Assembly: GCF_031583065.1 (NCBI RefSeq)
Contig: NZ_CP134053.1
Coordinates: 7,481,001-7,545,000 of the forward strand
Reading direction: 5' to 3'
Length of the DNA: 64,000 bases
From: Streptomyces sp. CGMCC 4.7035
Lineage (GTDB): Bacteria; Actinomycetota; Actinomycetes; Streptomycetales; Streptomycetaceae
Of the stretch, positions 41,361-50,764 are shown piece after piece. Position 1 is the stretch's first letter. Each line of letters begins with the position of its first letter. The notes below the pieces were generated by a model, which searched no databases, was not told where the DNA came from, and saw only the letters and a list, made by a program, of their open reading frames with translations. The position numbers and the translations under genes are program-made.

Positions 41361-43087
41361 TTGGTGCTCACCGTCCTGGTGTCCCGGCCGGAGCGCAGCA
41401 CCTTGCCCGGGACGGCCCCGGTCACCACGTCGTCCCGGATCGCCTCGACGCCGTTGACCCAGACCGCCCTCACCCCGATCGCCCTGGAGTCGAGCCGCGG
41501 GCTCTCTCCCGGCAGGTCGTGCACCAGCGTGGCCTGGCCGGCGTCGATGCGCTCCGGGTCGAAGAGGACCAGGTCCGCATGGAAGCCCTCCCTGACCCGG
41601 CCGCGCTCCCGCAGCCCGAACAGCCGCGCCGGGTCGTCCGTCAGCATCTTCACGGCCTGCTCCAGCGGCACCAGCTTCCGGCCGCGCAGACAGTCCCCGA
41701 GGAACCGGGTCGTGTACGGGGCCCCGCACATGCGGTCCAGATGCGCGCCCGCGTCGGAGCCGCCGAGCAGGACGTCCTCGTGCCGCCAGGTCTCCGCCCT
41801 GAGGGCCCACGAGTCGGGGTCGTTGTCGGTGGGCATGGGCCACAGGACCGTACGCAGGTCGTCCGCGGCACAGATCTCCACCAGGCAGTGGAAGGGGTCC
41901 TGGCCGCGTTCGGCGGCGATGTCCTTCACCACACGCCCGGTCAGGCCCTCGTTCCGCGGGCTGTAGGTGTCCCCGATGACATACCGACCGAAGTTCGCGA
42001 GCCGCCGGAAGACGCCCGCCTCCTTGGAGTCGGCGCGGCGCAGCATCTCCGCCCGCACCTCCGCGTCGCGCAGCTTCGCGATCCGGTCGGGCACCGGCAG
42101 GCCCAGGATCGGGCCCCAGCCGGGGATGAGATTGAGCGCGCAGAAGGTGCCCAACGACATGTTCATCGGCGTGAGGATCGGCATGGTGAGGGCCACCACC
42201 CGGCCGCCCGCCTTCCGGGCGCGCTCGCTCGCGGACAGCTGGCGCGGCACGCGCTCGGGGACGGCCGCGTCGACCGTGAGGACGTTCCAGTTCAGGGGCC
42301 GTCCCGCCGCCGCGCTCATCTCCACGAGCAGGTCGATCTCCGCGTCGCTGAACTGGTCCAGGCAGCCCGCGACGATCGCCTCGATCTGCGTGCCCTCGTG
42401 CTCGCCGACGGCACGGGCCAGCGCCAGCAGCTCCGCGGGACCGGCGTGCCGGGAGGCGACCGGCTTCCCGTCGCCGTCGGAGTGGGTGGAGGACTGGGTG
42501 GTGGACAGGCCCCAGGCGCCCGCGTCCATGGCCTCGTGGAACAGCCGGACCATGGCGGCCAGCTGCTCCCCGGTGGGCTGTCCGCCGATCGCGTCCGGGC
42601 CCATCACATACCGGCGCAGCGCACAGTGCCCCACCATGAAGCCCGCGTTGACGGCGATCCGCCCTTCGAGGGCGTCCAGATACTCGCCGAAGGTGTGCCA
42701 GTTCCAGGGCGCGCCCTCTTCGAGAGCGACCAGGGACATGCCCTCCACCTTGGACATCATCCGGCGGGTGTAGTCGGCGTCCTCGGGGCGGGCCGGATTC
42801 AACGGTGCGAGTGTGAAACCGCAGTTGCCCGCCGCGACCGTCGTCACCCCATGGTTCAGGGACGGGGTCGCGTACGGGTCCCAGAAGAGCTGCGCGTCGT
42901 AGTGGGTGTGCGGATCGACGAAGCCGGGGGCGAGGACGAGCCCGGCCGCGTCTTCGCTGCTCCGGGCCGCCTCGGTGATCTTCCCTATGGCGGCGATACG
43001 GCCGCCGCGTAGGCCGACGTCGGCGGTGTAGCCAGGCGCTCCCGTGCCGTCCACGACGGTGACGCCCTTGATGACGTGATCGAGCAT
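41357..43087 (-). CDS. N-acyl-D-amino-acid deacylase-like amidohydrolase
   Basis: A 576-residue metal-dependent amidohydrolase of the D-aminoacylase group. Motifs in order: VVDGTGAPGYTADVGLRGGR, GLVLAPGFVDPHTHYDAQLF (metal His pair), TTVAAGNCGFTLAPLNPA, HGVTT, and GGSDAGAHLDRMCGAPYTTR near the C-terminus (last metal Asp). It hydrolyses amides or cyclic amide bonds in known relatives; the substrate here is unknown. ATG at 43087 with GAGGCAAGCCCC upstream. Downstream gene overlaps by 4 bases; upstream gene is the LLM oxidoreductase 113 bases away. Amide hydrolysis may not be its role in this context, since the operon looks like one for carbon-skeleton breakdown. Confidence 0.88.
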   Translation of the reverse strand: MLDHVIKGVTVVDGTGAPGYTADVGLRGGRIAAIGKITEAARSSEDAAGLVLAPGFVDPHTHYDAQLFWDPYATPSLNHGVTTVAAGNCGFTLAPLNPARPEDADYTRRMMSKVEGMSLVALEEGAPWNWHTFGEYLDALEGRIAVNAGFMVGHCALRRYVMGPDAIGGQPTGEQLAAMVRLFHEAMDAGAWGLSTTQSSTHSDGDGKPVASRHAGPAELLALARAVGEHEGTQIEAIVAGCLDQFSDAEIDLLVEMSAAAGRPLNWNVLTVDAAVPERVPRQLSASERARKAGGRVVALTMPILTPMNMSLGTFCALNLIPGWGPILGLPVPDRIAKLRDAEVRAEMLRRADSKEAGVFRRLANFGRYVIGDTYSPRNEGLTGRVVKDIAAERGQDPFHCLVEICAADDLRTVLWPMPTDNDPDSWALRAETWRHEDVLLGGSDAGAHLDRMCGAPYTTRFLGDCLRGRKLVPLEQAVKMLTDDPARLFGLRERGRVREGFHADLVLFDPERIDAGQATLVHDLPGESPRLDSRAIGVRAVWVNGVEAIRDDVVTGAVPGKVLRSGRDTRTVSTK

Positions 43088-43199
43088 GGGGCTTGCCTCC
43101 TCAATTCCGGTACGACCTACGCCCTGAAGGGGCGCGGGGAACTGCGCGACCAGCCACATCCGGCCCGCAGTCGCCAGCCGGCCCGCAGCCCAACGGCGA

Positions 43200-44318
43200 T
43201 CAGGCGCTCTGCCGGAACCGCGTAGTGCGGTGCACCGGATCCGTGTCGATCTTCGGAATCACGTGCTCACCGATCAGCCGGATCGTCTGGAGCGTCTCCT
43301 CCTTCGGAATCCCGACCGGCAGCCCGAAGCTGAGCTGGTCGGCGCCCGCCTGCTCCCACCTCTTGCACTGCCGCAGCACCTCGTCCGGGTCGCCGCAGAC
43401 CAGCAGCTCCTCTTCGATGAGCAGTTCGAGGAATTCCTCGGTGTACTCGGGGAGGGTCTCGGGCCAGACGGGGAAGCCCTCGGGGCGCGGGAAGGTGTCG
43501 TGGTAGCGGAAGACGAGGGACGGCAGATAGTGCAGACCGCCGTTCATCGCGATCCGGATGGCCTCCGCGTGGGTGGGCGCGCAGATGGCGGTGGTCGTCA
43601 CCATCACGTTGTCGTTGACGAAGTCCCCGATGGGCTCCGCGTCGACGACGGCCGTCTTGTACTGCTCGAGCACCCACTCCATGTCGGCGACCTTCTGGAC
43701 GCTGAAGCCGAGCACCCCGAGGCCCTTCTTCGCCGCCATGGCGTACGAGGGCGGGGAGCCGGCGGCGTACCACATCGCGGGGTGCGACTTCCCGTACGGC
43801 TTGGGGAGCACCTTGCGCGGCGGGAGCGACCAGTGCTTGCCCTGGAAGCCGGCGTACTCGTCCTGGAGCCACATCTTGGGGAACTCGGCGATGGTCTCCT
43901 CCCAGATCTCCTTCGTGTAGTTCATGTCGGTGATGCCGGGGAGGAAGCCGAGGATCTCGTGGCTGCCCGCTCCGCGTCCGCTGCCGAACTCGAAGCGGTT
44001 CTCGCTGAGGTGGTCGAGCATGGCGACCTTCTCGGCGACCTTCACCGGGTGGTTGACCTGGGCGAGCGGGTTGAAGATCCCGGAGCCGAGGTGGATGCGC
44101 TCGGTGGCGTGGGCCAGGTAGCCGAGGAAGACGTCGTTGGCGGAGAGGTGCGAGTACTCCTCCAGGAAGTGGTGCTCGGACGCCCAGGCGTACTTGAAGC
44201 CGGACTTGTCCGCCTGGATGACGTACTCGGTCTCCTCCATCAGCGCCTTGTGCTCCGCGAGCGGGTCGGTCTCGGCCCGCTTGCCCACGTATCCCTGTAC
44301 AAAGAGCCCGAATTCCAC
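43200..44318 (-). CDS. LLM-class flavin-dependent oxidoreductase
   Basis: A 372-residue luciferase-like monooxygenase-type TIM barrel. Motifs: FGLFVQGYVGKRAETDPLAE, KYAWASEHHFLEEYSHLSAN, IHLGSGIFNPLAQVNHPVKV, and RFEFGSGRGAGSHEILGF (flavin-phosphate region). Members use FMNH2 or F420 to oxidise or monooxygenate small molecules. The GTG at 44318 is used, with GGACGG about 12 bases upstream. A 19-bp operator lies 28 bases upstream of the start, and a second, weaker copy sits beyond it, around a possible TTGACG / CAGAGT promoter. It therefore begins a second transcript within the operon. Confidence 0.9.
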   Translation of the reverse strand: MEFGLFVQGYVGKRAETDPLAEHKALMEETEYVIQADKSGFKYAWASEHHFLEEYSHLSANDVFLGYLAHATERIHLGSGIFNPLAQVNHPVKVAEKVAMLDHLSENRFEFGSGRGAGSHEILGFLPGITDMNYTKEIWEETIAEFPKMWLQDEYAGFQGKHWSLPPRKVLPKPYGKSHPAMWYAAGSPPSYAMAAKKGLGVLGFSVQKVADMEWVLEQYKTAVVDAEPIGDFVNDNVMVTTTAICAPTHAEAIRIAMNGGLHYLPSLVFRYHDTFPRPEGFPVWPETLPEYTEEFLELLIEEELLVCGDPDEVLRQCKRWEQAGADQLSFGLPVGIPKEETLQTIRLIGEHVIPKIDTDPVHRTTRFRQSA

Positions 44319-44345
44319 GGAGGTTCACCGTCCCCACGAGTTTTT

Positions 44346-44364
44346 ATCTGACGCATCGTCAGAT
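44346..44364. promoter_or_regulatory. Shared operator site, copy 2 (perfect, extended)
   Basis: ATCTGACG-CAT-CGTCAGAT, perfect 8-bp arms, 28 bases upstream of the LLM start at 44318. Confidence 0.75.
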
Positions 44365-44408
44365 TCATCTGCCGCCGACTCTGGCACCGCCCGGGTGGAC
44401 CGTCAATA

Positions 44409-44425
44409 GCTGACGGTTGGTCAGA
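44409..44425. promoter_or_regulatory. Shared operator site, imperfect copy
   Basis: GCTGACG-GTT-GGTCAGA matches the consensus except for one outer and one inner base. It overlaps the stop codon of the SDR gene, upstream of a possible promoter TTGACG (44402-44407) / CAGAGT with a 17-base spacer on the minus strand. Confidence 0.5.
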
Positions 44426-45197
44426 TAACGGTGACCCCGGCCAGCCACCCGCCATCGATCACGAACGGCTGCCCGGTGATGTAGGAGGAGTCGTCGCAGG
44501 TCAGGAAGAGAGCGAGCCTCGCCACCTCCTCCGGCTTCCCGATCCGGCCGAGCGGCACGAGCTTGCGGTACACGCCGTCGAGCGCCCTGGACATCTCCTC
44601 GGCGTCGGCGTCCGGGTCCAGCTGAGCCGGGTTGGACATCGGGGTGTCGATGGCGCCGGGGCACATGGCGTTCACGCGGACCTTCTCGGACGCCAGCTCG
44701 ATCGCGGCGACCCGGGTCAGGCCGAGGATGGCGTGCTTGGTCGTCGCATACGTGCCCACCGCCGCCATCCCGGTCAGCGCGGTGTACGAGGCGGTGTTGA
44801 CGATGGTGCCCCCGCCGGCGGCCGCGATCTCGGGCGCGACGGTCTTGATGCCGAGGAAGCAGCCGACCTGGTTGACCTGCACGACGTTCATGAACTCGTC
44901 GAGGGGGGTGTCGACCAGCGCGTTGAACCGCAGGATCCCGGCGTTGTTGACCAGCCCGTCGACGCTCCCGTACGCCTGCTTCGCGGCCGCCACGGCGGCG
45001 GCCCAGTCGGCCTCGCGGCCCACGTCGAGATGGACGTACGACTGGCCCAGTTCCTTGGCGAGCGCCTCTCCCCGGTCGTCGAGCACGTCCGCGAGGACGA
45101 CCCGGGCGCCCTCCGCCGTGAACAGCCGCGCTTCCTGCTCGCCCTGCCCGCGCGCCGCACCGGTGACGATGACGACACGCCCGTCCAGCTTGCCCAT
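44421..45197 (-). CDS. SDR family oxidoreductase (glucose/steroid dehydrogenase-like)
   Basis: A 258-residue classical SDR: VIVTGAARGQGEQEARLFTA (cofactor glycines; the T-G-x3-G-x-G pattern), DVLDDRG consistent with NAD preference, NNAG in GLVNNAGILRFNALV, the catalytic Ser/Tyr/Lys in TASYTALTGMAAVGTYATTK, and SYITGQPFVIDGGWLAG at the end. Relatives include 3-alpha/20-beta-hydroxysteroid dehydrogenases. It lies in the middle of the six-gene minus-strand operon, 29 bases after the preceding LLM gene. ATG at 45197 preceded by GGAGACCCC. Confidence 0.9.
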   Translation of the reverse strand: MGKLDGRVVIVTGAARGQGEQEARLFTAEGARVVLADVLDDRGEALAKELGQSYVHLDVGREADWAAAVAAAKQAYGSVDGLVNNAGILRFNALVDTPLDEFMNVVQVNQVGCFLGIKTVAPEIAAAGGGTIVNTASYTALTGMAAVGTYATTKHAILGLTRVAAIELASEKVRVNAMCPGAIDTPMSNPAQLDPDADAEEMSRALDGVYRKLVPLGRIGKPEEVARLALFLTCDDSSYITGQPFVIDGGWLAGVTVI

Positions 45198-45226
45198 GGG
45201 GTCTCCTCAGTCGAGTCGGTCGAGCC

Positions 45227-46156
45227 TCAGTCCAGACGGGGCGCGACCTCGGCCCCGAACGCCGCTATCTGGTCGGTGAGTTCGGTGCGGCTCCGGCTGC
45301 GGAACCGCACCTGGATCTGGTGCACGCCCATCGCCCGGTACGCGCGCAGGGACTCGGCGATCGCCTCCGGCGCCCCGCTGATCGTGCGGCGCCCGACGTC
45401 CCAGCCCGGCTCGCCGACGTACAGGGGCTCTGTGATGGCGCCGATGGTGAGGGGGTCCTCGATGCCCGCCTCCGCGCGAAGCCGCAGCAGCCGGGCGATC
45501 TGGGCTGGCAGCCGGTCGCGCGGGTCGCCCTGCGGCAGCCAGCCGTCCCCCTTCAGCGCGGCCCGGCGCACGGCGGCGGGCGAGGAGCCGCCCACCCAGA
45601 GGGGGACCTTCTCCTGCACGGGCCGAGGTCGCTGTCCGAGTCCCTCGAAGTCGTACGCCTTCCCGTGGTGGGCGGGGAACTCGTCCGGGCCCAGCGCCAC
45701 CCTCAGGGCGTCGATCGCCTCGTCCAGCACCGCACCCCGCTGCCCGAAGTCCACCCCGAGCGCCTCGAACTCCTCCCGCACATGCCCGGCCCCCACCCCG
45801 AGGACGAGCCGTCCGCCACAGAGGTGGTCGAGGGTGGCGTACTGCTTGGCGGTGACGAGCGGATGCCGCAGCCCGACGATCGCGACATGGCTGAGCAGCC
45901 GTACGCGCGTCGTGACGCCCGCGAGGTAGGCGAGGGTGGCGACGGGGTCGTACCAGACCGTGCTCATGGCGGGCGCGAGCCGCCGCGGAATGGCGACGTG
46001 GTCGCAGCTCGCGACGTAGTCGAAGCCGGCGCGCTCGGCGGCGCGCGCGATCTCGACGAGGTCGGCCGGTCCGGCGCCCGACTCCCAGGCCTCGGCGTAG
46101 ATCGTGCTCTGGGACTGGACGGGCAGCTGCATCCCGTACCGCAGGGGCCCGCTCAA
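45227..46156 (-). CDS. LLM-class F420-dependent oxidoreductase
   Basis: A 309-residue luciferase-like oxidoreductase of the TIGR03619 F420-dependent type. Motifs: RYGMQLPVQSQSTIYAEAWE at the start, GFDYVASCDHVAIPRRLAPA, VRLLSHVAIVGLRHPLVTAK, GGRLVLGVGAGHVREEFEAL and VPLWVGGSSPAAVRRAALKG. These enzymes transfer hydride between F420 and substrates. The start appears to be a TTG at 46156 that overlaps the stop of the amidohydrolase gene upstream; an ATG at 46132 is the alternative, and neither has a clear ribosome site. Coupled translation is likely. Confidence 0.88.
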   Translation of the reverse strand: MSGPLRYGMQLPVQSQSTIYAEAWESGAGPADLVEIARAAERAGFDYVASCDHVAIPRRLAPAMSTVWYDPVATLAYLAGVTTRVRLLSHVAIVGLRHPLVTAKQYATLDHLCGGRLVLGVGAGHVREEFEALGVDFGQRGAVLDEAIDALRVALGPDEFPAHHGKAYDFEGLGQRPRPVQEKVPLWVGGSSPAAVRRAALKGDGWLPQGDPRDRLPAQIARLLRLRAEAGIEDPLTIGAITEPLYVGEPGWDVGRRTISGAPEAIAESLRAYRAMGVHQIQVRFRSRSRTELTDQIAAFGAEVAPRLD

Positions 46157-47403
46157 CGGGCACCGCCCGGCCCGGCCCACAGGCCGTCCTCCGTCAGCCC
46201 CAGCAGTTCGATGGCGTTGCGGCGGACGATCCGGTCGACGACGTCGGCGTCCAGATGTCCCATCTGCGCCTCGCCGACCTCCCGCGACTTCGGCCAGGTG
46301 GAGTCGGAGTGGGGGTAGTCGGTCTCGTACAGGACATTGCCGACCCCGATGGCGTCCAGGTTCCTCAGACCGAAGGCGTCGTCGAAGAAGCAGCCGTAGA
46401 CGTGCTCGGCGAAGAGTTCGGACGGCGGGCGGTGGACCTTGTCGGCGACTCCGCCCCAGCCACGGTTCTCCTCCCACACCACATCCGCGCGTTCGAGGAT
46501 GTAGGGGATCCACCCGATCTGCCCCTCGGCGTACATCACCTTCAGGTTCGGGAAGCGTTCGAACTTGCCGCTCATCAGCCAGTCGACCATCGAGAAGCAG
46601 CAGTTGGCGAAGGTGATGGTGGAGCCGACGGCCGGCGGGGCGTCGGCGGACGTCGACGGCATCCTGCTGCTGGAGCCGATGTGCATCGCGATGACGGTGC
46701 CCGTCTCGTCGCAGGCGGCGAGGAAGGGGTCCCAGGCGTCGGTGTGGATGGACGGCAGCCCCAGATGGGGCGGGATCTCCGAGAAGGCGACGGCGCGGAC
46801 CCCGCGCTTCGCGTTGCGGCGCACTTCGGCGGCGGCGAGCTCCGCGTCCCACAGGGGGATGAGGGTGAGGGGTATGAGACGGCCGTGCGCATCGGGCCCG
46901 CACCACTCCTCCACCATCCAGTCGTTGTAGGCGCGCACCCCGAGCAGGCCCAGCTCGCGGTCCTTGGCCTCGGTGAAGGTCTGGCCGCAGAAGCGCGGGA
47001 AGGTGGGGAAGCAGAGGGCGGACTGGACGTGGTTGACGTCCATGTCGGCGAGGCGCCGGGAGACGTCGTACGAGCCCGGCCGCATCTGCTCGTAGGTGAT
47101 GACCTCCAGTTTGATCTCGTCCCTGCTGTATCCGACGGCGGTGTCGAGGCGGGTCAGGGGCCGGTGCAGGTCCTCGTACACCCACCAGTCGCCGAGCGGG
47201 CCGTCGTCGCCGGGTGCGCCCATGACGGGGGCGAACTTCCCGCCGAGGAAGGTCATTTCCTTCAGCGGCGCGCGGACGATGCGCGGGCCGATGTCCTGGT
47301 ACTTCTTCGGGAGCCGGTCCTGCCAGACGTTCGGGGGCTCCACGGTGTGATCGTCGACGGAGATGATCTGCGGAAAGGTGCCGTTGGCCGGTGAGGTCTC
47401 CAT
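46153..47403 (-). CDS. Amidohydrolase-2 family (ACMSD-like) protein
   Basis: A 416-residue TIM-barrel metalloenzyme of the amidohydrolase-2 group, which includes decarboxylases and hydrolases. Motifs: IISVDDHTVEPPNVWQDRLP, MHIGSSSRMPSTSADAP, and GNVLYETDYPHSDSTWP, the metal Asp/His region near the end. This family often occurs in pathways degrading aromatic or polycyclic compounds. The ATG at 47403 is chosen over a GTG at 47412 because TACCGT (47411-47416) ends 7 bases before it, with CTGACG 17 bases further up as -35; the transcript would be leaderless. The shared operator covers the -35. First gene of the six-gene operon. Confidence 0.85.
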   Translation of the reverse strand: METSPANGTFPQIISVDDHTVEPPNVWQDRLPKKYQDIGPRIVRAPLKEMTFLGGKFAPVMGAPGDDGPLGDWWVYEDLHRPLTRLDTAVGYSRDEIKLEVITYEQMRPGSYDVSRRLADMDVNHVQSALCFPTFPRFCGQTFTEAKDRELGLLGVRAYNDWMVEEWCGPDAHGRLIPLTLIPLWDAELAAAEVRRNAKRGVRAVAFSEIPPHLGLPSIHTDAWDPFLAACDETGTVIAMHIGSSSRMPSTSADAPPAVGSTITFANCCFSMVDWLMSGKFERFPNLKVMYAEGQIGWIPYILERADVVWEENRGWGGVADKVHRPPSELFAEHVYGCFFDDAFGLRNLDAIGVGNVLYETDYPHSDSTWPKSREVGEAQMGHLDADVVDRIVRRNAIELLGLTEDGLWAGPGGAR

Positions 47404-47410
47404 GCGGGTC

Positions 47411-47441
47411 ACGGTAGCGCTGATCTGACGGTCCGTCAGCT
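47411..47441 (-). promoter_or_regulatory. Operon promoter with shared operator, copy 3
   Basis: On the plus strand, ATCTGACG-GTC-CGTCAGCT (47423-47441) matches the shared repeat with one outer mismatch. On the minus strand it includes the -35 CTGACG; 17 bases later is the -10 TACCGT (47411-47416). Binding would block the polymerase, so repression is the likely mode. Confidence 0.7.
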
Positions 47442-47609
47442 AGCGTGCGCGACCTTCGGGCAACGGGCGCGGGTGGACCATGTGTAGGCGTTGTGACGCA
47501 CCGGGTACGGCCTGTGATCACCGCCCCCCACAGCTGACGCATCCGCCATGAACAAGGCAAACTGGCCTCTTGGTTGTGGACGCTTCGGCAGGGATGCCAG
47601 GGGGCAGCG

Positions 47610-50552
47610 ATGGACGGTGTACCGCGAGTGCCTGAGCAGCGGGGTCCCGAGGAATCGGCGACGCTGCGCTTCGGCGTGCTCGGACCGGTGCGCGCCTGGC
47701 TCGGAGAGGAGCCGCTGGCCACGGGCTCCCCGCAGCAGCGCGCCCTGCTGGCCGCGTTGCTGCTGCGCGAGGGCCGGACGGCCACGGCGTCCGAGCTGAT
47801 CGACGCACTGTGGGGCGACGACCCGCCACCACGGGCGCTGGCGGCCGTACGGACGTACGCCTCCCGGCTGCGGAAGATCCTCTCCCCCGGGGTCCTGGTC
47901 AGCGAGGCGGGCGGATACGCGCTACGGCTGCGCGACGCCCGCTCCCTGGACCTCGCGGCGGCCCAGGAACTGGCCACGGAGGCGGAGAAGGCGAAGAACG
48001 CCGGGGATCTGTGCCATGCCCGGCAGGTGCTGAGCAAGGCACTGGCGCTGTGGGACGGGGAACCGCTCGCCCGCGTACCGGGCCCCTACGCGGACACACA
48101 GCGCACGCGCCTTGAGGAGTGGCGCCTCCAGCTCCTGGAATCCCGTCTCGACATGGACCTGGAGCAGGGCTGCCACGCGGAGGCGGTCTCGGAACTCACG
48201 GCCCTGACGGCCGCGCACCCCCTGCGCGAACGTCTCCGCGAGCTGCTGATGCTGGCGCTGTACCGCTCGGGCCGCCAGGCGGAGGCGCTGGCGGTGTACG
48301 CGGACACGCGGCGCCTGCTGTCCGACGAGCTGGGGGTCGACCCCCGCCCGGGCCTGAAGGAACTCCAGCAGCGCATCCTGCGGGCGGACCCGGGCCTGGC
48401 GGAACCGTCGGCACCGGCCCCGGAGCCGTCCGCCGCACCCGTGCGTCCGGCTCAACTTCCCGCGACCGTACCGGACTTCACGGGACGGGCGTCCTTCGTC
48501 GCCGAGCTGAGCGAGGTGCTGGCGTCGGCGGAGGGCCGGGTGATGGCGGTGTCGGCGCTGGCGGGCATCGGGGGCGTGGGCAAGACGACCCTCGCCGTAC
48601 ACGTGGCGCACCAGGCCCGCGGAGCCTTCCCGGACGGCCAGCTGTATGTGGACCTGCAGGGCGCCGGCCTGCGGGCGGCCGAACCGGAGACGGTCCTCGG
48701 CTCCTTCCTCCGCGCCCTGGGCACGGCCGACTCGGCGATCCCGGACTCACTGGAGGAGCGGGCGGCGCTGTACCGCTCGGTGCTCGACGGCCGACGGGTC
48801 CTCGTCCTGCTCGACAACGCGAAGGACGCGGCCCAGGTACGCCCGCTGCTGCCGGGCACGGAGGGCTGCGCGGCGCTGATCACCTCGCGCGTCCGCATGG
48901 TGGGCCTGGCGGGCGCGCACCTGGTGGACCTGGACGTGATGTCCCCGGAAGAGGCGCTGTCGCTGTTCACGAAGATCGTGGGCGAGGAGCGGGTCGCCTC
49001 GGAGCGCGAGGCCGCGCTGGACGTGGTCGCGGCGTGCGGCTTCCTGCCGCTGGCGATCCGCATCGCGGCGTCGCGTCTGGCGGCGCGCCGCACCTGGACG
49101 GTCGCGGTGCTGGCGGCGAAGCTCGCGGACGAGAGGCGCCGCCTGGACGAACTACAGGCCGGGGACCTGGCGGTCAAGGCGACCTTCGAGCTGGGATACG
49201 GGCAGCTGGAGCCGGCCCAGGCCCGCGCTTTCCGCCTCCTGGGCCTGGCGGACGGGCCGGACATCTCCCTGGCCGCGGCCGCGGCGGTCCTGGACCTCCC
49301 GCAGGAGGACACGGAGGACCTGCTGGAGTCCCTCGTCGACACCTCACTGCTGGAGTCGGCGGCCCCGGGCCGGTACCGCTACCACGACCTGGTGCGGCTC
49401 TACGCGCGTGCCTGCGCGGAACGGGACGAACATCCGCCGAGCGAACGGGCCGCGGCGATGTCGCGGTTGCTGGACTTCTATCTGGCCACGGCGGCGGGGG
49501 TCTACGCGATCGAGCGGCCGGGCGACCGGCTGGTGGACCACCTGCAGCCGACCGGCACTCCGGGGCTGACGTTCGCGAACCGTCAGGCGGCGTGGGACTG
49601 GCTCTACTCCGAAGCCGTGCCGCTCCTCGCCTGCGTACGGCAGTCGGCCGAGGGGAGCACGCTGCGGCGCGCGATCGACCTCCTGTGGGCGTCCGTCGAC
49701 CTGGCCGAGTCCGGCGCCAACTCGAAGGAGTACGAGGCGGCCGCCACGGTGCTGCGCGACGCCGCGCGCGATGCCGGCGACGTGCGCGCCGAGGGCCGCA
49801 CCTCCGTCGTACTGAGCAACGCGCGCCTGTTCTCGGGGGTGTTCGACCGGGCGTACAGCGAGGCGCGGGAGGCGTTGCAGCTCGCCGAGGCCGCCGACGA
49901 TCCACTGCCCTCCTGCTGGGCGGCGAACATCCTGGGGAGCATCGCGTTCTACCAGAACCGCTACGCGGACGCCGAGGGGTACTTCAGCCGGGCCATCGAG
50001 AAGTTCCGTGGCTGCGGCGACCTCGCGGGGTCTGCGAGCCCCCTGTGCAACCTGTCGCGCATCCACCTCGCGACGGGACGTGCGGACACCGCCGTCGTCC
50101 TCGCCCGCCAGGGCACGGACATCTACCAGACGCTGGGGCACACCCTCCGGGGCGCGAACGGGCGCTACGCCCTCGGCATGGCCCTCGGCAAGACCGGGCA
50201 GCACGACGACGCCGCGGCCCAGTTGGAGGAGGCGCTGCGGGTCTTCCGCGACAGCCGTCAGCGGCTGTGGGAGGGGATGACGCTCTGCCGTCTCGCGGAG
50301 GTCGACCTGGAGGCGCGCAAGCCCGGCCGGGCCGCGAGCAACGCCGAGATGGCGCTCACGGTGCTGCGGGGCATCGGCGGCGAATGGCGTCGCGGTCACG
50401 TCCTCACCGTGCTGGGCAAGGCACTGCACGGCATCGGCCACTTGGGAAGGGCGCAGGTCTGCTGGCGCGACGCCCTGGAGATCTACGAGAAGTTGGACTC
50501 GCCGGAGGCCGCCGAGGTGCGCGGGCTCCTCACTCCGGTCGCGGCGGCCTGA
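47610..50552 (+). CDS. afsR: AfsR, global SARP regulator (SARP-NB-ARC-TPR)
   Basis: A 980-residue regulator, close to the 993 residues of S. coelicolor AfsR. Residues about 15-270 are the SARP part: a winged helix (RFGVLGPVRAWLGEEPL; ALAAVRTYASRLRKIL) and a bacterial activator domain (GYALRLRDARSLDLAAAQEL). A P-loop ATPase follows with GIGGVGKTTLAVH at about 319 and LVLLDNAKDAAQVRPLLPG as Walker B. The last 300 residues are TPR helices (GSIAFYQNRYADAEGYFSRA). Known role: AfsK phosphorylates AfsR, which then binds the afsS promoter and activates antibiotic production. The ATG at 47610 (MDGVPRVPEQ) has AGGGGGCAGCG upstream. Divergent from the catabolic operon. Confidence 0.95.
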   Translation: MDGVPRVPEQRGPEESATLRFGVLGPVRAWLGEEPLATGSPQQRALLAALLLREGRTATASELIDALWGDDPPPRALAAVRTYASRLRKILSPGVLVSEAGGYALRLRDARSLDLAAAQELATEAEKAKNAGDLCHARQVLSKALALWDGEPLARVPGPYADTQRTRLEEWRLQLLESRLDMDLEQGCHAEAVSELTALTAAHPLRERLRELLMLALYRSGRQAEALAVYADTRRLLSDELGVDPRPGLKELQQRILRADPGLAEPSAPAPEPSAAPVRPAQLPATVPDFTGRASFVAELSEVLASAEGRVMAVSALAGIGGVGKTTLAVHVAHQARGAFPDGQLYVDLQGAGLRAAEPETVLGSFLRALGTADSAIPDSLEERAALYRSVLDGRRVLVLLDNAKDAAQVRPLLPGTEGCAALITSRVRMVGLAGAHLVDLDVMSPEEALSLFTKIVGEERVASEREAALDVVAACGFLPLAIRIAASRLAARRTWTVAVLAAKLADERRRLDELQAGDLAVKATFELGYGQLEPAQARAFRLLGLADGPDISLAAAAAVLDLPQEDTEDLLESLVDTSLLESAAPGRYRYHDLVRLYARACAERDEHPPSERAAAMSRLLDFYLATAAGVYAIERPGDRLVDHLQPTGTPGLTFANRQAAWDWLYSEAVPLLACVRQSAEGSTLRRAIDLLWASVDLAESGANSKEYEAAATVLRDAARDAGDVRAEGRTSVVLSNARLFSGVFDRAYSEAREALQLAEAADDPLPSCWAANILGSIAFYQNRYADAEGYFSRAIEKFRGCGDLAGSASPLCNLSRIHLATGRADTAVVLARQGTDIYQTLGHTLRGANGRYALGMALGKTGQHDDAAAQLEEALRVFRDSRQRLWEGMTLCRLAEVDLEARKPGRAASNAEMALTVLRGIGGEWRRGHVLTVLGKALHGIGHLGRAQVCWRDALEIYEKLDSPEAAEVRGLLTPVAAA

Positions 50553-50565
50553 CGGCCGGTCGGGA

Positions 50566-50587
50566 CGTTCATCGTTCGTTTATCGCG
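50566..50587 (+). promoter_or_regulatory. AfsR-binding direct repeat upstream of afsS
   Basis: CGTTCATCGTT and CGTTTATCGCG are two 11-bp direct repeats (50566-50576, 50577-50587). In S. coelicolor, AfsR binds such repeats overlapping the -35 of afsS; position and sequence fit. The spacing of 11 bases (one helical turn) is typical of SARP sites. Confidence 0.75.
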
Positions 50588-50764
50588 GCACGGCATTCTT
50601 TGTGTTGTCGATCCGTCGCGTCGGGGGGCAGACGGACCGCCGGTGAGGGTCGCACGCTCACGGTTTAAGGTGGGCGGCCCGAGTGGCCCACCCGGCCACC
50701 CACGGGGGAGTGACCGGGTGGGCCCTCACAATTCCGCACGGATCCACCAAGGGGAGGCAGCACC

